Shown: positions 1 through 9,346 of the stretch, piece by piece
How positions within the stretch are numbered: the first letter of the stretch is position 1
How the letters are laid out: the number at the start of each line of letters is the position of its first letter
NCBI GenBank assembly: GCA_036657595.1
Contig: JAVXFZ010000001.1
Location: 28,325-92,324, forward strand
From: Odoribacter sp036657595
GTDB lineage: Bacteria; Bacteroidota; Bacteroidia; Bacteroidales; Marinifilaceae
DNA length: 64,000 nt
Direction: 5' to 3'
Notes under the pieces: model-generated
Seen by the model: the letters and a program-made list of their open reading frames with translations, nothing else
Told to the model about the DNA's origin: nothing
The model's database searches: none
Program-made: the position numbers and the translations under genes

Positions 1-3000
1 TAAATCCGGTGATTGGAATCATCCATACCAAGGGTTGAAGGTCGGAAATTTGTCGATATTCCTCTTTAATTCCCAGACGTTCACGAACACGAATCCCCGA
101 TAGCCATTCCCGTTGAAATTCATTTGGACGTCCATAAATTTTCACCAAATTACGGATCGAAATATGAATTTCTTCATCAGGAGAAACAATATGACTGTTC
201 GCTTGTCGGAGGCTCGTTTCCATAAACCAAGTGGTGCCCGGAATCAAGATAACCGCTCCTATCAAGTAGCTCAATCGCCATATCAGTGAATCAGTAAGCA
301 GATAAATACCAACAACACTTGCAACCAGTAAGCTGATTTGTAGTATTTTCATAAACAAACTCTGTGTGCGTAAACGATGTAAAGCATCTTCCATACCTGA
401 ATACAGTGTCGGGATGATGACTAATGTCAATAGCGTACTCAGACTTAATCCGCCGATCACCGTAATAGCAAAAGGAGCACCGAGTCCGGAAACAAATTCT
501 CCTTGTCCCATTGCTAAGGGGAACATAGCAACGATTGTTGTAATCGCTGTAATCAAAATGGGACGAAGACGGGATATGCCGGCGATGATTAAAGCCCGTG
601 GCTTCCGATTACCTTGACGTCTCAATTGAGAGGTATAATCAATCAGGATAATACTATTGTTTACAACGATGCCGATTAAAATAATCACCCCGATCAGAAC
701 GTTGGCGTTCATCAGGGAATTGCTGGTAAATAAAAGGGCTAATAAAGAACCGATGGCAGCCAGTGGAATTGCAAACATCAACACAATGGGGGCGGTCAGC
801 GATTCAAATACCGAAGCAAGGATCATATAAATAATCATAAAAGCGGCAAGGATCAAAAATGTAAATTCGCTGGTTTCATTTTCTTCGTGTACCACTTCAA
901 CAGCTACTCCTGTTGGAATATCGGTATTTTGTACCAGATCGTCCACTTCCGTCCGGGCAGCCTCTAAGATATTTTTGGATTCATTGACATCAGAATTGAA
1001 ACGATAGTTCACATTGATTTCCTTGTCCTGATTCACCCGGTTAATATTTCCCTGTCCACGGGTAAGATTGATTCGACTGAAACTGCGGAGATCGGTTTGT
1101 GAATTATTTTCTCCCGTCACGACTAAATTACGCAGGTCTTCCAGATTACGCACGGGATCTTTGTCCTCTTCTTCCTTCTTTTCTGCCAATTGCTTATCTT
1201 TGATGATAATATCATATTCCTGATCACCGGCTTTATATTTGATAGAAGTGGTATTCTGAGGGGCAAAATTATTTAATTCCGCTACGACACTACTGGGCGT
1301 AACATCGTAAGTCCCCATCAGGTATTGATCGAACATCACTCGGGCTTCCGGCTTTCCGCTGGAAGAGCTGACCGATGCGCTACTGATATTCTGAAGCTCC
1401 TCTAATTGGTATTTCAAAAGCTCTGCCAAATTGGACATTTTTTCAAAATCCTGTCCTTTAATGACAATCTTTTCACTTTGACTGCCCATACCCATTCTTT
1501 TCAACAGTTGGTCACCTCCGCTCATAGCAGAACCTCCACCTCCTCGAAAATTTTCACTGCTTTCGATCGCTTCAAAGCTGACATCACTGACACGTAATCC
1601 GCTTGTTTCCGAAATAACAAGACCTTTTAAATCTAATAATGATTTTTTGCCGATTTCCTCGAAATTCTCTTTCAGTTTAATGCTCACTGAGGCATCTGTT
1701 GGGAATACTTTGGTGCTATATTGTTCGATTTCAGGGATTGCGTTCAAGCGTTCTTCATAAGCCTTCAGTGTTTCATCGGTTCTACTAAGTGTATTCCCGC
1801 TGGGGAAAGTCATAAAAAGATTAAATGTATCAGCCTCTATTTCCTTTAAGGTATTCATTGTCAAGGTCAACGAAAGAGTTACCGTAATCAGTAATAGCAA
1901 GATAGCCGTAAATACTACTGTCGTTGGTTTCCGCAGGCACATTTTCAATAAAGCAATATAGATTTGTACCGGGCGACTGTGTATCGAAAGCGTACTGAAA
2001 TTAACATTTTCACCTTGTTTTTTCATAAACTGATTAACAGCCATCGGGATCAATAACAAAGCCACAACAAGAGAAATCAACAAAGTCGTAATAATAGAAA
2101 CTCCGATGTGTTCACCGATCAGTTTTAGAAAGAAATCATCCGAAAAAAGGAAAGGCAGAAATACGGTGATCGTTGTCAATGTAGCTGCAATAACAGCCTT
2201 TGTTACTTCTCGTGTTCCTTGTATGGCAGCTTCTTCGCTGGGCATACCGATGGCTCGCAATCGGAAAATATTTTCCATAACGACGACCGAATTATCCAGT
2301 AGCATCCCCACCGCCAAGGCAATACCGGTTAGTGTCAGAATATTGATGCTGATACTGAAAAAATAGAAAAAATAGAACGCCGAGAATACAGAAATAGGGA
2401 TAGCCACGGCAATGAAAGTGACAATCTTAAAATTGCGAAGAAATAAATAAAGGATAAAAATGGCTAATAGTGCTCCCGTCAAGCCCAGATTGATAATGGT
2501 ATTAATATTATCACTCATTGTTTCGGCAGCATCCAGATCAATTTTGATAGATACCCCTTTGGGAGCCAATTCTTCGTTGAGTTGATCTATTTCAGCGCGG
2601 ATGCGGTCAGAAAGATCAATGATATTGACCAACGGTGACTTTGAAATAATACAAGTGATCACCTCTTTCCCGTTCACACGCGAATAAGACTCTTCTTCTT
2701 TTATACCGAAATTTATATCGGCAATATCTTTTAACAAGACGGGTCCTTTGGCAACAACAATATTCCCAAGGTCTTCCGTTTTTAAATATTCAGCAGTGAC
2801 ATTGACAAAATAACGTTTTGAATTTTGAAATACAGACCCCGCAAATGTCTTTTCCGACATATTTTTACTAATCAGAGAACTGACCTGTGATCCTGTGATG
2901 TTCAAAGCTTTGCATTTCTCTTCATCCAGTAGTACTTCAATACTTTTCTGTCGTCCTCCCATAATATTGACTGAGGCAACGCCGTCCGTACTTTCTAATA

Positions 3001-3484
3001 TGGGAGCGATATCGGCATCCGCTATATTCCGAACGTAATCAACGTCATCGTCCCCCAGAATCTGTAAGGTCATAAACTGATCGTTCGCCATTCCCGTGCC
3101 CGCCTTGTTCACTTGTACCGTAAATTCGTCCGGAATATTCTTACTGATTGATTTGATTTTTTCCTCCAATTTCAGGTAGGCATACTTGACATTGGTACTT
3201 TTCGTAAACGATACCTTGATCTGGGCATTTTGCGTTGAAATCCGGGTATTGATTTCCTCTACGCCTTCCAATCCGCTGATCGCTCCCTCCACCGGAATAG
3301 CCGCTTGGCTTTCTATATACTTCGGATCCAATTCTGTCTTAGAGGAAATATTTACGTTCAGCGACGGAAACTCCGCGTCCGGATATAATTCCATCGGCAA
3401 GTATCTGTATGAAAATAACCCCATCATCGTCAATCCGATGAAGAGCATTGAAATCAGAACTTTACGTTGTATCAGGTTATTCAT
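1..3484 (-). CDS. RND-family efflux permease, C-terminus cut by window edge
   Basis: Inner-membrane proton-driven efflux pump subunit. The reading frame opens at an ATG at 3484-3482 and stays open to base 1, giving about 1161 residues with no stop. It begins with the usual cytoplasmic lead and TM1 and contains the RND TM4 signature GMLLDNSVVVMEN and, near the C-terminal bundle, GIVVNNSIILIDY, the counterpart of the AcrB TM10 region. The canonical protein would end soon after the TM12 segment LSTLLTLVIIPTLYSGMEDA (about residue 1040). Here the frame continues for at least 110 residues, with two further hydrophobic stretches and then a segment containing ISIRNLVKIYG. It is the last visible gene of a leftward operon, 84 bp after a second RND gene. 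Family assignment is secure. The nature of the C-terminal extension cannot be decided here because the 3' end is missing. Confidence 0.93.
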   Translation of the reverse strand, partial: MNNLIQRKVLISMLFIGLTMMGLFSYRYLPMELYPDAEFPSLNVNISSKTELDPKYIESQAAIPVEGAISGLEGVEEINTRISTQNAQIKVSFTKSTNVKYAYLKLEEKIKSISKNIPDEFTVQVNKAGTGMANDQFMTLQILGDDDVDYVRNIADADIAPILESTDGVASVNIMGGRQKSIEVLLDEEKCKALNITGSQVSSLISKNMSEKTFAGSVFQNSKRYFVNVTAEYLKTEDLGNIVVAKGPVLLKDIADINFGIKEEESYSRVNGKEVITCIISKSPLVNIIDLSDRIRAEIDQLNEELAPKGVSIKIDLDAAETMSDNINTIINLGLTGALLAIFILYLFLRNFKIVTFIAVAIPISVFSAFYFFYFFSISINILTLTGIALAVGMLLDNSVVVMENIFRLRAIGMPSEEAAIQGTREVTKAVIAATLTTITVFLPFLFSDDFFLKLIGEHIGVSIITTLLISLVVALLLIPMAVNQFMKKQGENVNFSTLSIHSRPVQIYIALLKMCLRKPTTVVFTAILLLLITVTLSLTLTMNTLKEIEADTFNLFMTFPSGNTLSRTDETLKAYEERLNAIPEIEQYSTKVFPTDASVSIKLKENFEEIGKKSLLDLKGLVISETSGLRVSDVSFEAIESSENFRGGGGSAMSGGDQLLKRMGMGSQSEKIVIKGQDFEKMSNLAELLKYQLEELQNISSASVSSSSGKPEARVMFDQYLMGTYDVTPSSVVAELNNFAPQNTTSIKYKAGDQEYDIIIKDKQLAEKKEEEDKDPVRNLEDLRNLVVTGENNSQTDLRSFSRINLTRGQGNINRVNQDKEINVNYRFNSDVNESKNILEAARTEVDDLVQNTDIPTGVAVEVVHEENETSEFTFLILAAFMIIYMILASVFESLTAPIVLMFAIPLAAIGSLLALLFTSNSLMNANVLIGVIILIGIVVNNSIILIDYTSQLRRQGNRKPRALIIAGISRLRPILITAITTIVAMFPLAMGQGEFVSGLGAPFAITVIGGLSLSTLLTLVIIPTLYSGMEDALHRLRTQSLFMKILQISLLVASVVGIYLLTDSLIWRLSYLIGAVILIPGTTWFMETSLRQANSHIVSPDEEIHISIRNLVKIYGRPNEFQREWLSGIRVRERLGIKEEYRQISDLQPLVWMIPITGF

Positions 3485-3568
3485 TTATCTAAGTGATTTC
3501 GTATTATCTTGTCCTATTTTAAAACCTTCAAAATAGCCAATTCTTCCTATCATTCATACGTTCAAAAT

Positions 3569-6500
3569 TTATCTCATCCCCATCTCATCCTCTTGCGGCT
3601 TTTCTATATTTTTGACTTTCTTATCAAAAATATAATACACACAAGGGATCACCACTAATGTCATAATAGTAGAGGTGAAAAGTCCACCGATCACGGCTAA
3701 TGCCATCGGGGAGCGGAGCGATGCTCCTTCACCAAAACCAAAACACATCGGCAACAAAGCTAAAATAGTCGTTAAACTGGTCATAATAATAGGTCGAATA
3801 CGTTGTTGTGCGGCAGCCATCAACGCCTCAGTCAGTCCGAGTCCGCTTTCTTTGAGTTTATTGGCAGCATCCACTAATAAGATGGAATTATTGACGGCGA
3901 TACCTGCCAGCATAATAATACCGATAAACGCCATCATATTGAGCGAAGCTCCTGCCAGCAAGAAAGCGTAAATACAGCCAACCCCTGCCAAGGGAATCGT
4001 TAACAGAATGGTAAACGGATGTCGCAACGACTCAAATTGTGAAGCCATCACCATATACACTAAAATGATAGAAAGAACAAGAGCAAATGCCAATCCGTTA
4101 AACGATTCAGCCCGTTTTGCTTCTTCTCCTGTAATCTTTGCCGAATATTTTGCCGGAAATTGTATTTCTTCCAATTGAGCATAAATGGCGGGGGTGACTC
4201 CTCCTAACGTGACTCCTTTGTCCAGCATAGCCGTTACTTTGGCAATGCGATTTTGGTTGTTCCGGTTGATCTCTTTAGGAGCTGTCGTGATTGAAATTTC
4301 CGCTATTTCTCCCAGACGATATTTCTTATCTCCCTGTGTAATCTCGACATTCTTTAATTCAGACATAGATATTTCGGGTACTCTGATTTCAATATCTATC
4401 GGTTCACCTTCCGACTCAAAACTACTGGCAATTTTTCCATTCAGTTTCTCTTTCACCTGTGTTGCCACCGAAGTAATATCCACACCATAGATACCGCTTT
4501 TCAATCTGTCAATAGAGATATTCACTTCCGGGGCACCTTTTTCCATCGAAGTCTTAATATCATAAATGCCGGGTATCTTCGCCATCTTCTCCTTTATTTC
4601 CTTGCTGAGCTCTTCGATGAGTGCCAACTCTTCCCCTTTGATTTCAACGACAACGGGAGCACCTTCCGTGCCTAACACACTTTGCAGGGCTGATTGTTCT
4701 TTTTCAAACGAAATTTCCACACCTTCCGGCAATGAATAATTGTGATTCAAACTGCTAATTACATAATCGGCATCCACTTTCGCTTTATTCTTTAATTTCA
4801 CCTTGATTTCCGCTTGATTTTCTCCATCCAGCTTGCCGCTTGTTTGTGATTCATCATTCGTAGACGGACCGATCTGTGTAAAGATCCATTCCAGATCATC
4901 TCCGGTCAGTTCCATCACCATATTTTCAATCGTAGCGGCAGCATTATCCGTACTTTGCAGGCGTGTTCCGGGCTCCAAAGTGACATAGGCAGAAAACTCT
5001 CTTGATTCGGCTTTGGGCATAAACTCCTTATCAATCAAAGGCAATAGGCTGTAACTGATGATCATAACGATCAATGCGGCGAATACAACCCAATAACGAT
5101 GTTTTAATAATTTTCCGACAAAATGGCCATATCCTTTAATTTTAACAGACCCTTGATACTTCTTCGGTTGCTTGATATAATGGGCTGCCAACATAGGAAT
5201 CAGTAGGATAGCTACAAAGAGCGATGAAAGAAGCGAGAAAGACACCGTCCAAGCTTGTTCTTTAAACAATTCTCCGGCGGCACCCTGAATATACACAATC
5301 GGCAGGAATACGACAATGGTAGTCAAAGTCGAAGATGTAATAGCTCCTGTCACTTCCGAAGCTCCTTTGATAGATGCTTCCTTGATCGAAAGTCCATTTT
5401 CCAGATTTCGATATATATTTTCCATCACGACAATGGCATTATCAATCAACATTCCCGCGCCCAATGCCAATCCTCCCAATGTCATAATATTGATTGTCAA
5501 ACCATTAAAGTACATCAAATTAAACGTTGCTATAATAGAAACCGGAATAGAGATACTCACAATCAATGTTGTATTAATACGTCTTAAAAAGACATATAAC
5601 ACTAACATTGCCAGCAAAATACCCATCAATGCTGAATCTTTCACTTCACCAATTGAAGCACCGATAAAATCACCCTGATTGCTAATCACGTTGAATTCAT
5701 ACCCGGGCATACTCTTTCGCAATTCATCGAGCTTGACCATAATGTTTTCAACCGCTTTGACCGTATTGTATTTATTTTCTTTATAAATACTGATACTTAA
5801 ACTGCGTTCGCCGTTATAACGCGTCACATTCTCAGGATCTTTATTTTTTTGATGAATTTCGGCTAAATCTTTCAGATAAACCGGAGCTTTGATAGTCGAA
5901 TTAGACCCGCCGGGTGTTGCGTTATCTGTTGATTCTGCCGTCGGTGTTTTAAAAGTAACAATGATATTACCGATATCTTCTATACTTTTCAGTAGATTCA
6001 CCCCTTTCACCGTGTATTGTATGTCATCATTAACGATGACTCCTCCCGAAACATTCCGGTTTAAACTTTCAATTTTTGTAGCAATAGCATCGGCAGTCAG
6101 GTTAAATGCTTCCAGCATATAAGGATCTGTTTTGACCTCAATGTAAGAGTTTTCCTGTCCGTTCAATTGAATATCTGCCACTCCGTCCAAGCGAATCAAT
6201 TCACTACGCATATAATTTTCGGCGATCTTACGGAGTTCATTCATATCCTTGATCTCGTTGTGCGACATAGACAACACAACCACCGGAGTCGCATTGACAT
6301 CATATCGCGACACATTCAGCGCGGTGATCTCTTCATTTTGGGAAATTTGCGACATACTGCGCTGCAAATCCAGAAAAGCGGCATCCATATCCTGCTCCCA
6401 TCCGTATTCTACGGTAATCGTGGCTCCTCCCACCTTGCTGCTGCTGCTGACCTCTTTTACCCCTTCCTGCCGGGCAGCCATCGATTCGATGCGTTCTACA

Positions 6501-6688
6501 AATTGTTTCTCGATTTCTTCCGGTGGGCGTTCGCCAGCCTGTAAATCAATATACAGAGCCGGATTTTTCAGATCCGGAAACAAGTCCGTTCCTAATCGGC
6601 TGTACGAGATGATGCCTAACAGGCATACACCCAGTGTGATCATCAAGACACTGACCGGATATTTTACTGCAAATTTTGTTATTCCCAT
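3569..6688 (-). CDS. RND-family efflux permease (HAE-1/AcrB-like)
   Basis: Full-length RND permease of 1039 residues, normal for the family. It starts MGITKFAVKYPVSVLM, the typical short cytoplasmic lead into TM1, followed by a periplasmic porter domain. The TM4 motif GAGMLIDNAIVVMENIYR carries the relay aspartate, and GIAVNNSILLVDAANKL lies in the second bundle. As in many Bacteroidota pumps, the second Asp of the AcrB DD pair is Asn. It would use the proton gradient to expel substrates from the periplasm or outer leaflet through the fusion protein and TolC-like channel encoded just upstream. A second, different RND gene follows it. With one fusion protein and one outer-membrane channel for two permeases, the arrangement recalls MdtABC, in which two RND subunits form one heterotrimer; that is an inference from gene order. 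Substrates are unknown. Confidence 0.95.
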   Translation of the reverse strand: MGITKFAVKYPVSVLMITLGVCLLGIISYSRLGTDLFPDLKNPALYIDLQAGERPPEEIEKQFVERIESMAARQEGVKEVSSSSKVGGATITVEYGWEQDMDAAFLDLQRSMSQISQNEEITALNVSRYDVNATPVVVLSMSHNEIKDMNELRKIAENYMRSELIRLDGVADIQLNGQENSYIEVKTDPYMLEAFNLTADAIATKIESLNRNVSGGVIVNDDIQYTVKGVNLLKSIEDIGNIIVTFKTPTAESTDNATPGGSNSTIKAPVYLKDLAEIHQKNKDPENVTRYNGERSLSISIYKENKYNTVKAVENIMVKLDELRKSMPGYEFNVISNQGDFIGASIGEVKDSALMGILLAMLVLYVFLRRINTTLIVSISIPVSIIATFNLMYFNGLTINIMTLGGLALGAGMLIDNAIVVMENIYRNLENGLSIKEASIKGASEVTGAITSSTLTTIVVFLPIVYIQGAAGELFKEQAWTVSFSLLSSLFVAILLIPMLAAHYIKQPKKYQGSVKIKGYGHFVGKLLKHRYWVVFAALIVMIISYSLLPLIDKEFMPKAESREFSAYVTLEPGTRLQSTDNAAATIENMVMELTGDDLEWIFTQIGPSTNDESQTSGKLDGENQAEIKVKLKNKAKVDADYVISSLNHNYSLPEGVEISFEKEQSALQSVLGTEGAPVVVEIKGEELALIEELSKEIKEKMAKIPGIYDIKTSMEKGAPEVNISIDRLKSGIYGVDITSVATQVKEKLNGKIASSFESEGEPIDIEIRVPEISMSELKNVEITQGDKKYRLGEIAEISITTAPKEINRNNQNRIAKVTAMLDKGVTLGGVTPAIYAQLEEIQFPAKYSAKITGEEAKRAESFNGLAFALVLSIILVYMVMASQFESLRHPFTILLTIPLAGVGCIYAFLLAGASLNMMAFIGIIMLAGIAVNNSILLVDAANKLKESGLGLTEALMAAAQQRIRPIIMTSLTTILALLPMCFGFGEGASLRSPMALAVIGGLFTSTIMTLVVIPCVYYIFDKKVKNIEKPQEDEMGMR

Positions 6689-6750
6689 AATAGATATTCA
6701 ATTGAAAATTGAGAATTGTGAATCTGTTTTTCACTGATCGCCCGATGGCA

Positions 6751-7809
6751 TTATTTCATCACTTTCACCTTGCTCCGATTGCGCAACCATTCATACCCCT
6801 TTATCACCACTTTATTGCCGGTTTCCAATCCTTTTTCTACTTCAATATACTTGTCATCGCTGATTCCCGTGCTGATCACCTTTTCTTCGGCATAGGTACG
6901 CTCAACGATATAGACAATTTTACCGCCTCTGCGGTTCTTGACAATCTCTTTTGGTATAGATAAAACAGAATCTTTCCGGACCGTGACAATATCAGCTTTG
7001 GCGAACATTCCGGGACGTAATTTCAAATCAGGATTATCCACAACGATATAACCGGAGAAAGTACGGGTTTCCTCATTAATTGCCGGAGATAACTGAGTCA
7101 GTTCACCTTTCAACGTATCCGATTTGATATTATAATTAGTGATATGCACCGGCTGACCGACTTTTAATTTAGTGAGGGTATTTTCCGGGAACTGAGTTTC
7201 CACATACATTTTACTGTAATCCATCACGCTTGCCACCACGCTTCCGGAAGCAACTTCTACGCCCGGAGTGAAATAAGGTAGACTAACAATCACCCCTTTA
7301 AACGGAGCTTTTACGCTCATTTTATTCAAGGTAATATAGGCATTCTCCAAAGCGAGTTTCGCATTGATATATGAATTTTCTGCATTATTCACATCCTTTT
7401 GAGTAGCTCCTCCTTTTTCAAACAATATCTTCTGACCATCCCATTCCTTCTCGGTGATTTGGATTTGTAATTTCTTACTTTCCAATTGGGCATTATTTTC
7501 ATATTCCTTATTTTCCAATCGGGCGATAACAGCCCCCGATTCAATGACATCTCCCAACTGATAGGAGCGTCCGGTCTTCGGATTCTTTTGAAGATTATAA
7601 ATGCCGTTCGTTTCTGATTTCAGTTCAATTGTTTTCGCCGCTTTCGCAGTTCCTGTTGTGGTAATATATTCCTCAATATTTCGGAGTTGAACGTCTTCAA
7701 CCCAAACCGGGGTGGTTGTTTCTGAAGAATTATTATTTCTGTTGTTATTACAAGCGAATAACATACATCCCAAAGAAATAATTCCGGCGATCTTTAAGTA
7801 GTTGTTCAT
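6751..7809 (-). CDS. RND efflux periplasmic adaptor (membrane-fusion lipoprotein)
   Basis: HlyD/AcrA-type adaptor of 352 residues that bridges the inner-membrane pump and the outer-membrane channel. The N-terminus is a lipoprotein signal ending in the lipobox LFAC (Cys at about residue 20), followed by an Asn-rich linker, so it is expected to be membrane-anchored by lipid. Further on are the split biotinyl/lipoyl-like region (ELKSETNGIYN near residue 65 and VKAPFKGVIVSLPYF near 165) flanking a coiled-coil hairpin, then the beta-barrel (LRPGMFAKADIVT near 270) and the membrane-proximal domain. It lies 39 bp downstream of the TolC-like gene and 62 bp upstream of the first RND gene. The intergenic stretch 6689-6750 holds only A/T-rich degenerate copies of the word aattga. 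Confidence 0.94.
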   Translation of the reverse strand: MNNYLKIAGIISLGCMLFACNNNRNNNSSETTTPVWVEDVQLRNIEEYITTTGTAKAAKTIELKSETNGIYNLQKNPKTGRSYQLGDVIESGAVIARLENKEYENNAQLESKKLQIQITEKEWDGQKILFEKGGATQKDVNNAENSYINAKLALENAYITLNKMSVKAPFKGVIVSLPYFTPGVEVASGSVVASVMDYSKMYVETQFPENTLTKLKVGQPVHITNYNIKSDTLKGELTQLSPAINEETRTFSGYIVVDNPDLKLRPGMFAKADIVTVRKDSVLSIPKEIVKNRRGGKIVYIVERTYAEEKVISTGISDDKYIEVEKGLETGNKVVIKGYEWLRNRSKVKVMK

Positions 7810-7848
7810 AATATCTATTTTTTTACTTGTTTGCGTATAATTTGTTTT

Positions 7849-9312
7849 TTACTTTAACAGGTCTACCGGTAAATAAGAGACTCCTGTTTCAAAATTCCAA
7901 AGTGTTTGAATCTTCAAATTCAGAATTTCCAATTTATAAGTAATGATAGCATTTGTATATGCCTGTTTGGCATCGGTCAACTGTTTTTGATATTGTTGCA
8001 ACTCCATACCAGTCAGCGTACCGTTTCGGTATTTTTCCAGATTGATCTCATAAGTCCGTTCGGCATTTTCTATGCTTTTCTTTTTAATATTGATCTGACT
8101 GACCAAAACGGGTAGATTTCGGCAAATCTGCCGCACACTGATCAGAATTTCTTTCTTTTGTTCATCCAAGTCAATCTGATTGGATTCCAAGGATAATTCA
8201 CTTGATTTCACCCGAGCTTTCTTTGCGCCCCAATCGAAAATCGGTATATTCAACGTAATGCCGATACGTTCGTTATCTGTCGGGCTGTTATACATATTAT
8301 TGACTTTTTCTCCCAAAGCGTCCAATCCTACCCGCGCAGAGATGCTTCCTTTAAATTCATTATCCGCCTTTGCTTTGATAATATTAAACACCCCTTCCTC
8401 CAAGGTGATTGCTTTTTGGCGCAACTCCATCCGTTGCTCTAAAGCATATTTAACGGCATCGTTGCTATTGACTTTGATGGGGACAATATCGGTATTTGGC
8501 AACACCATCACATCTTCGTCTAATGGCATTCCCAACAGCAACTTGAAATTATCTTTTGTATTTTCAAAACCGATTTCCTGAGAATAAACCGACGATTCGC
8601 TGGTTGCCAAATTCACTTCTGCCTGATACAACTCCTCTTTCGCTACCAATCCCGCCTCCACCTTATTTTTGATAATATCATAATTTTGTTTCTGATTGGC
8701 ATATTCATCCCGCGCTGTATTCAGGTCTTTTTGTTTCTGATACACATCGTAAAATTGTGAAGTGACACTCTTTTCAATATTCAACTGTTGCATCGCATAA
8801 CTAATCTTGGCATTTTCTAAGGAAAATTCCAGTTCCTTCATCTGCATTTTCGTGCGATTATACGTAAACAACGGTTGCTCCAATTGCAGCGATAAATTAT
8901 GATTAAAAGAAGTATTACTACCTCCGGAACTCTTGTTCGAGGCATTCTGCCACGAAAAATCATTCACCAACGAAATCGTTCCATCCGTCCATTTAATCGG
9001 TTGGCGGATCCCCAGAGAGCCCGACGAACTCATATTCTCATTGGCATACCATTTACTGTTATAACTGTCGTATTGATTATTACGGGTGTAATTAAACGGA
9101 CTCACATCCAATGAAAACTGAGATTTCAGCGAAGCATTTTGGGCTTTCAGGTTCAATTGTTGCTGTTCCAGGCTAATTTTACTCTGTATCAATGCCGGAC
9201 TGTGTTCAAAAGCAATACTGAGTGCTTTATCGAGAGTCAATACTTCTTGCGCTGCGCCACTCAAAACGGTGCAACCGGCTAAAAGTATGAATACTACGGT
9301 GTGTTTAAGCAT
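7849..9312 (-). CDS. TolC-family outer membrane efflux protein
   Basis: Outer-membrane factor of 487 residues. It has an N-terminal signal peptide (MLKHTVVFILLAGCTVLSGAAQ, likely cut after the small residues) and then two copies of the long alpha-helical outer-membrane-efflux repeat. The repeats start near LDKALSIAFEHSPALIQ and near VKYALEQRMELRQKAI, with extended coiled-coil segments rich in Glu, Gln and Lys. Trimers of this family form the beta-barrel plus alpha-helical tunnel that carries exported substrates across the periplasm and outer membrane. It sits between the ABC permease fusion (34 bp upstream) and the adaptor gene, in the same direction, so it may serve the RND pumps, the ABC transporter or both. 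Confidence 0.95.
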   Translation of the reverse strand: MLKHTVVFILLAGCTVLSGAAQEVLTLDKALSIAFEHSPALIQSKISLEQQQLNLKAQNASLKSQFSLDVSPFNYTRNNQYDSYNSKWYANENMSSSGSLGIRQPIKWTDGTISLVNDFSWQNASNKSSGGSNTSFNHNLSLQLEQPLFTYNRTKMQMKELEFSLENAKISYAMQQLNIEKSVTSQFYDVYQKQKDLNTARDEYANQKQNYDIIKNKVEAGLVAKEELYQAEVNLATSESSVYSQEIGFENTKDNFKLLLGMPLDEDVMVLPNTDIVPIKVNSNDAVKYALEQRMELRQKAITLEEGVFNIIKAKADNEFKGSISARVGLDALGEKVNNMYNSPTDNERIGITLNIPIFDWGAKKARVKSSELSLESNQIDLDEQKKEILISVRQICRNLPVLVSQINIKKKSIENAERTYEINLEKYRNGTLTGMELQQYQKQLTDAKQAYTNAIITYKLEILNLKIQTLWNFETGVSYLPVDLLK

Positions 9313-9346
9313 ATTATTTTCTATTTAAGCATTTATGCACTTCTAT

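Noticed and set aside
6546..6734. Minus-strand ORF of 62 codons at the RND gene start
   Set aside because: It is an alternative frame of the RND permease start and the upstream spacer.
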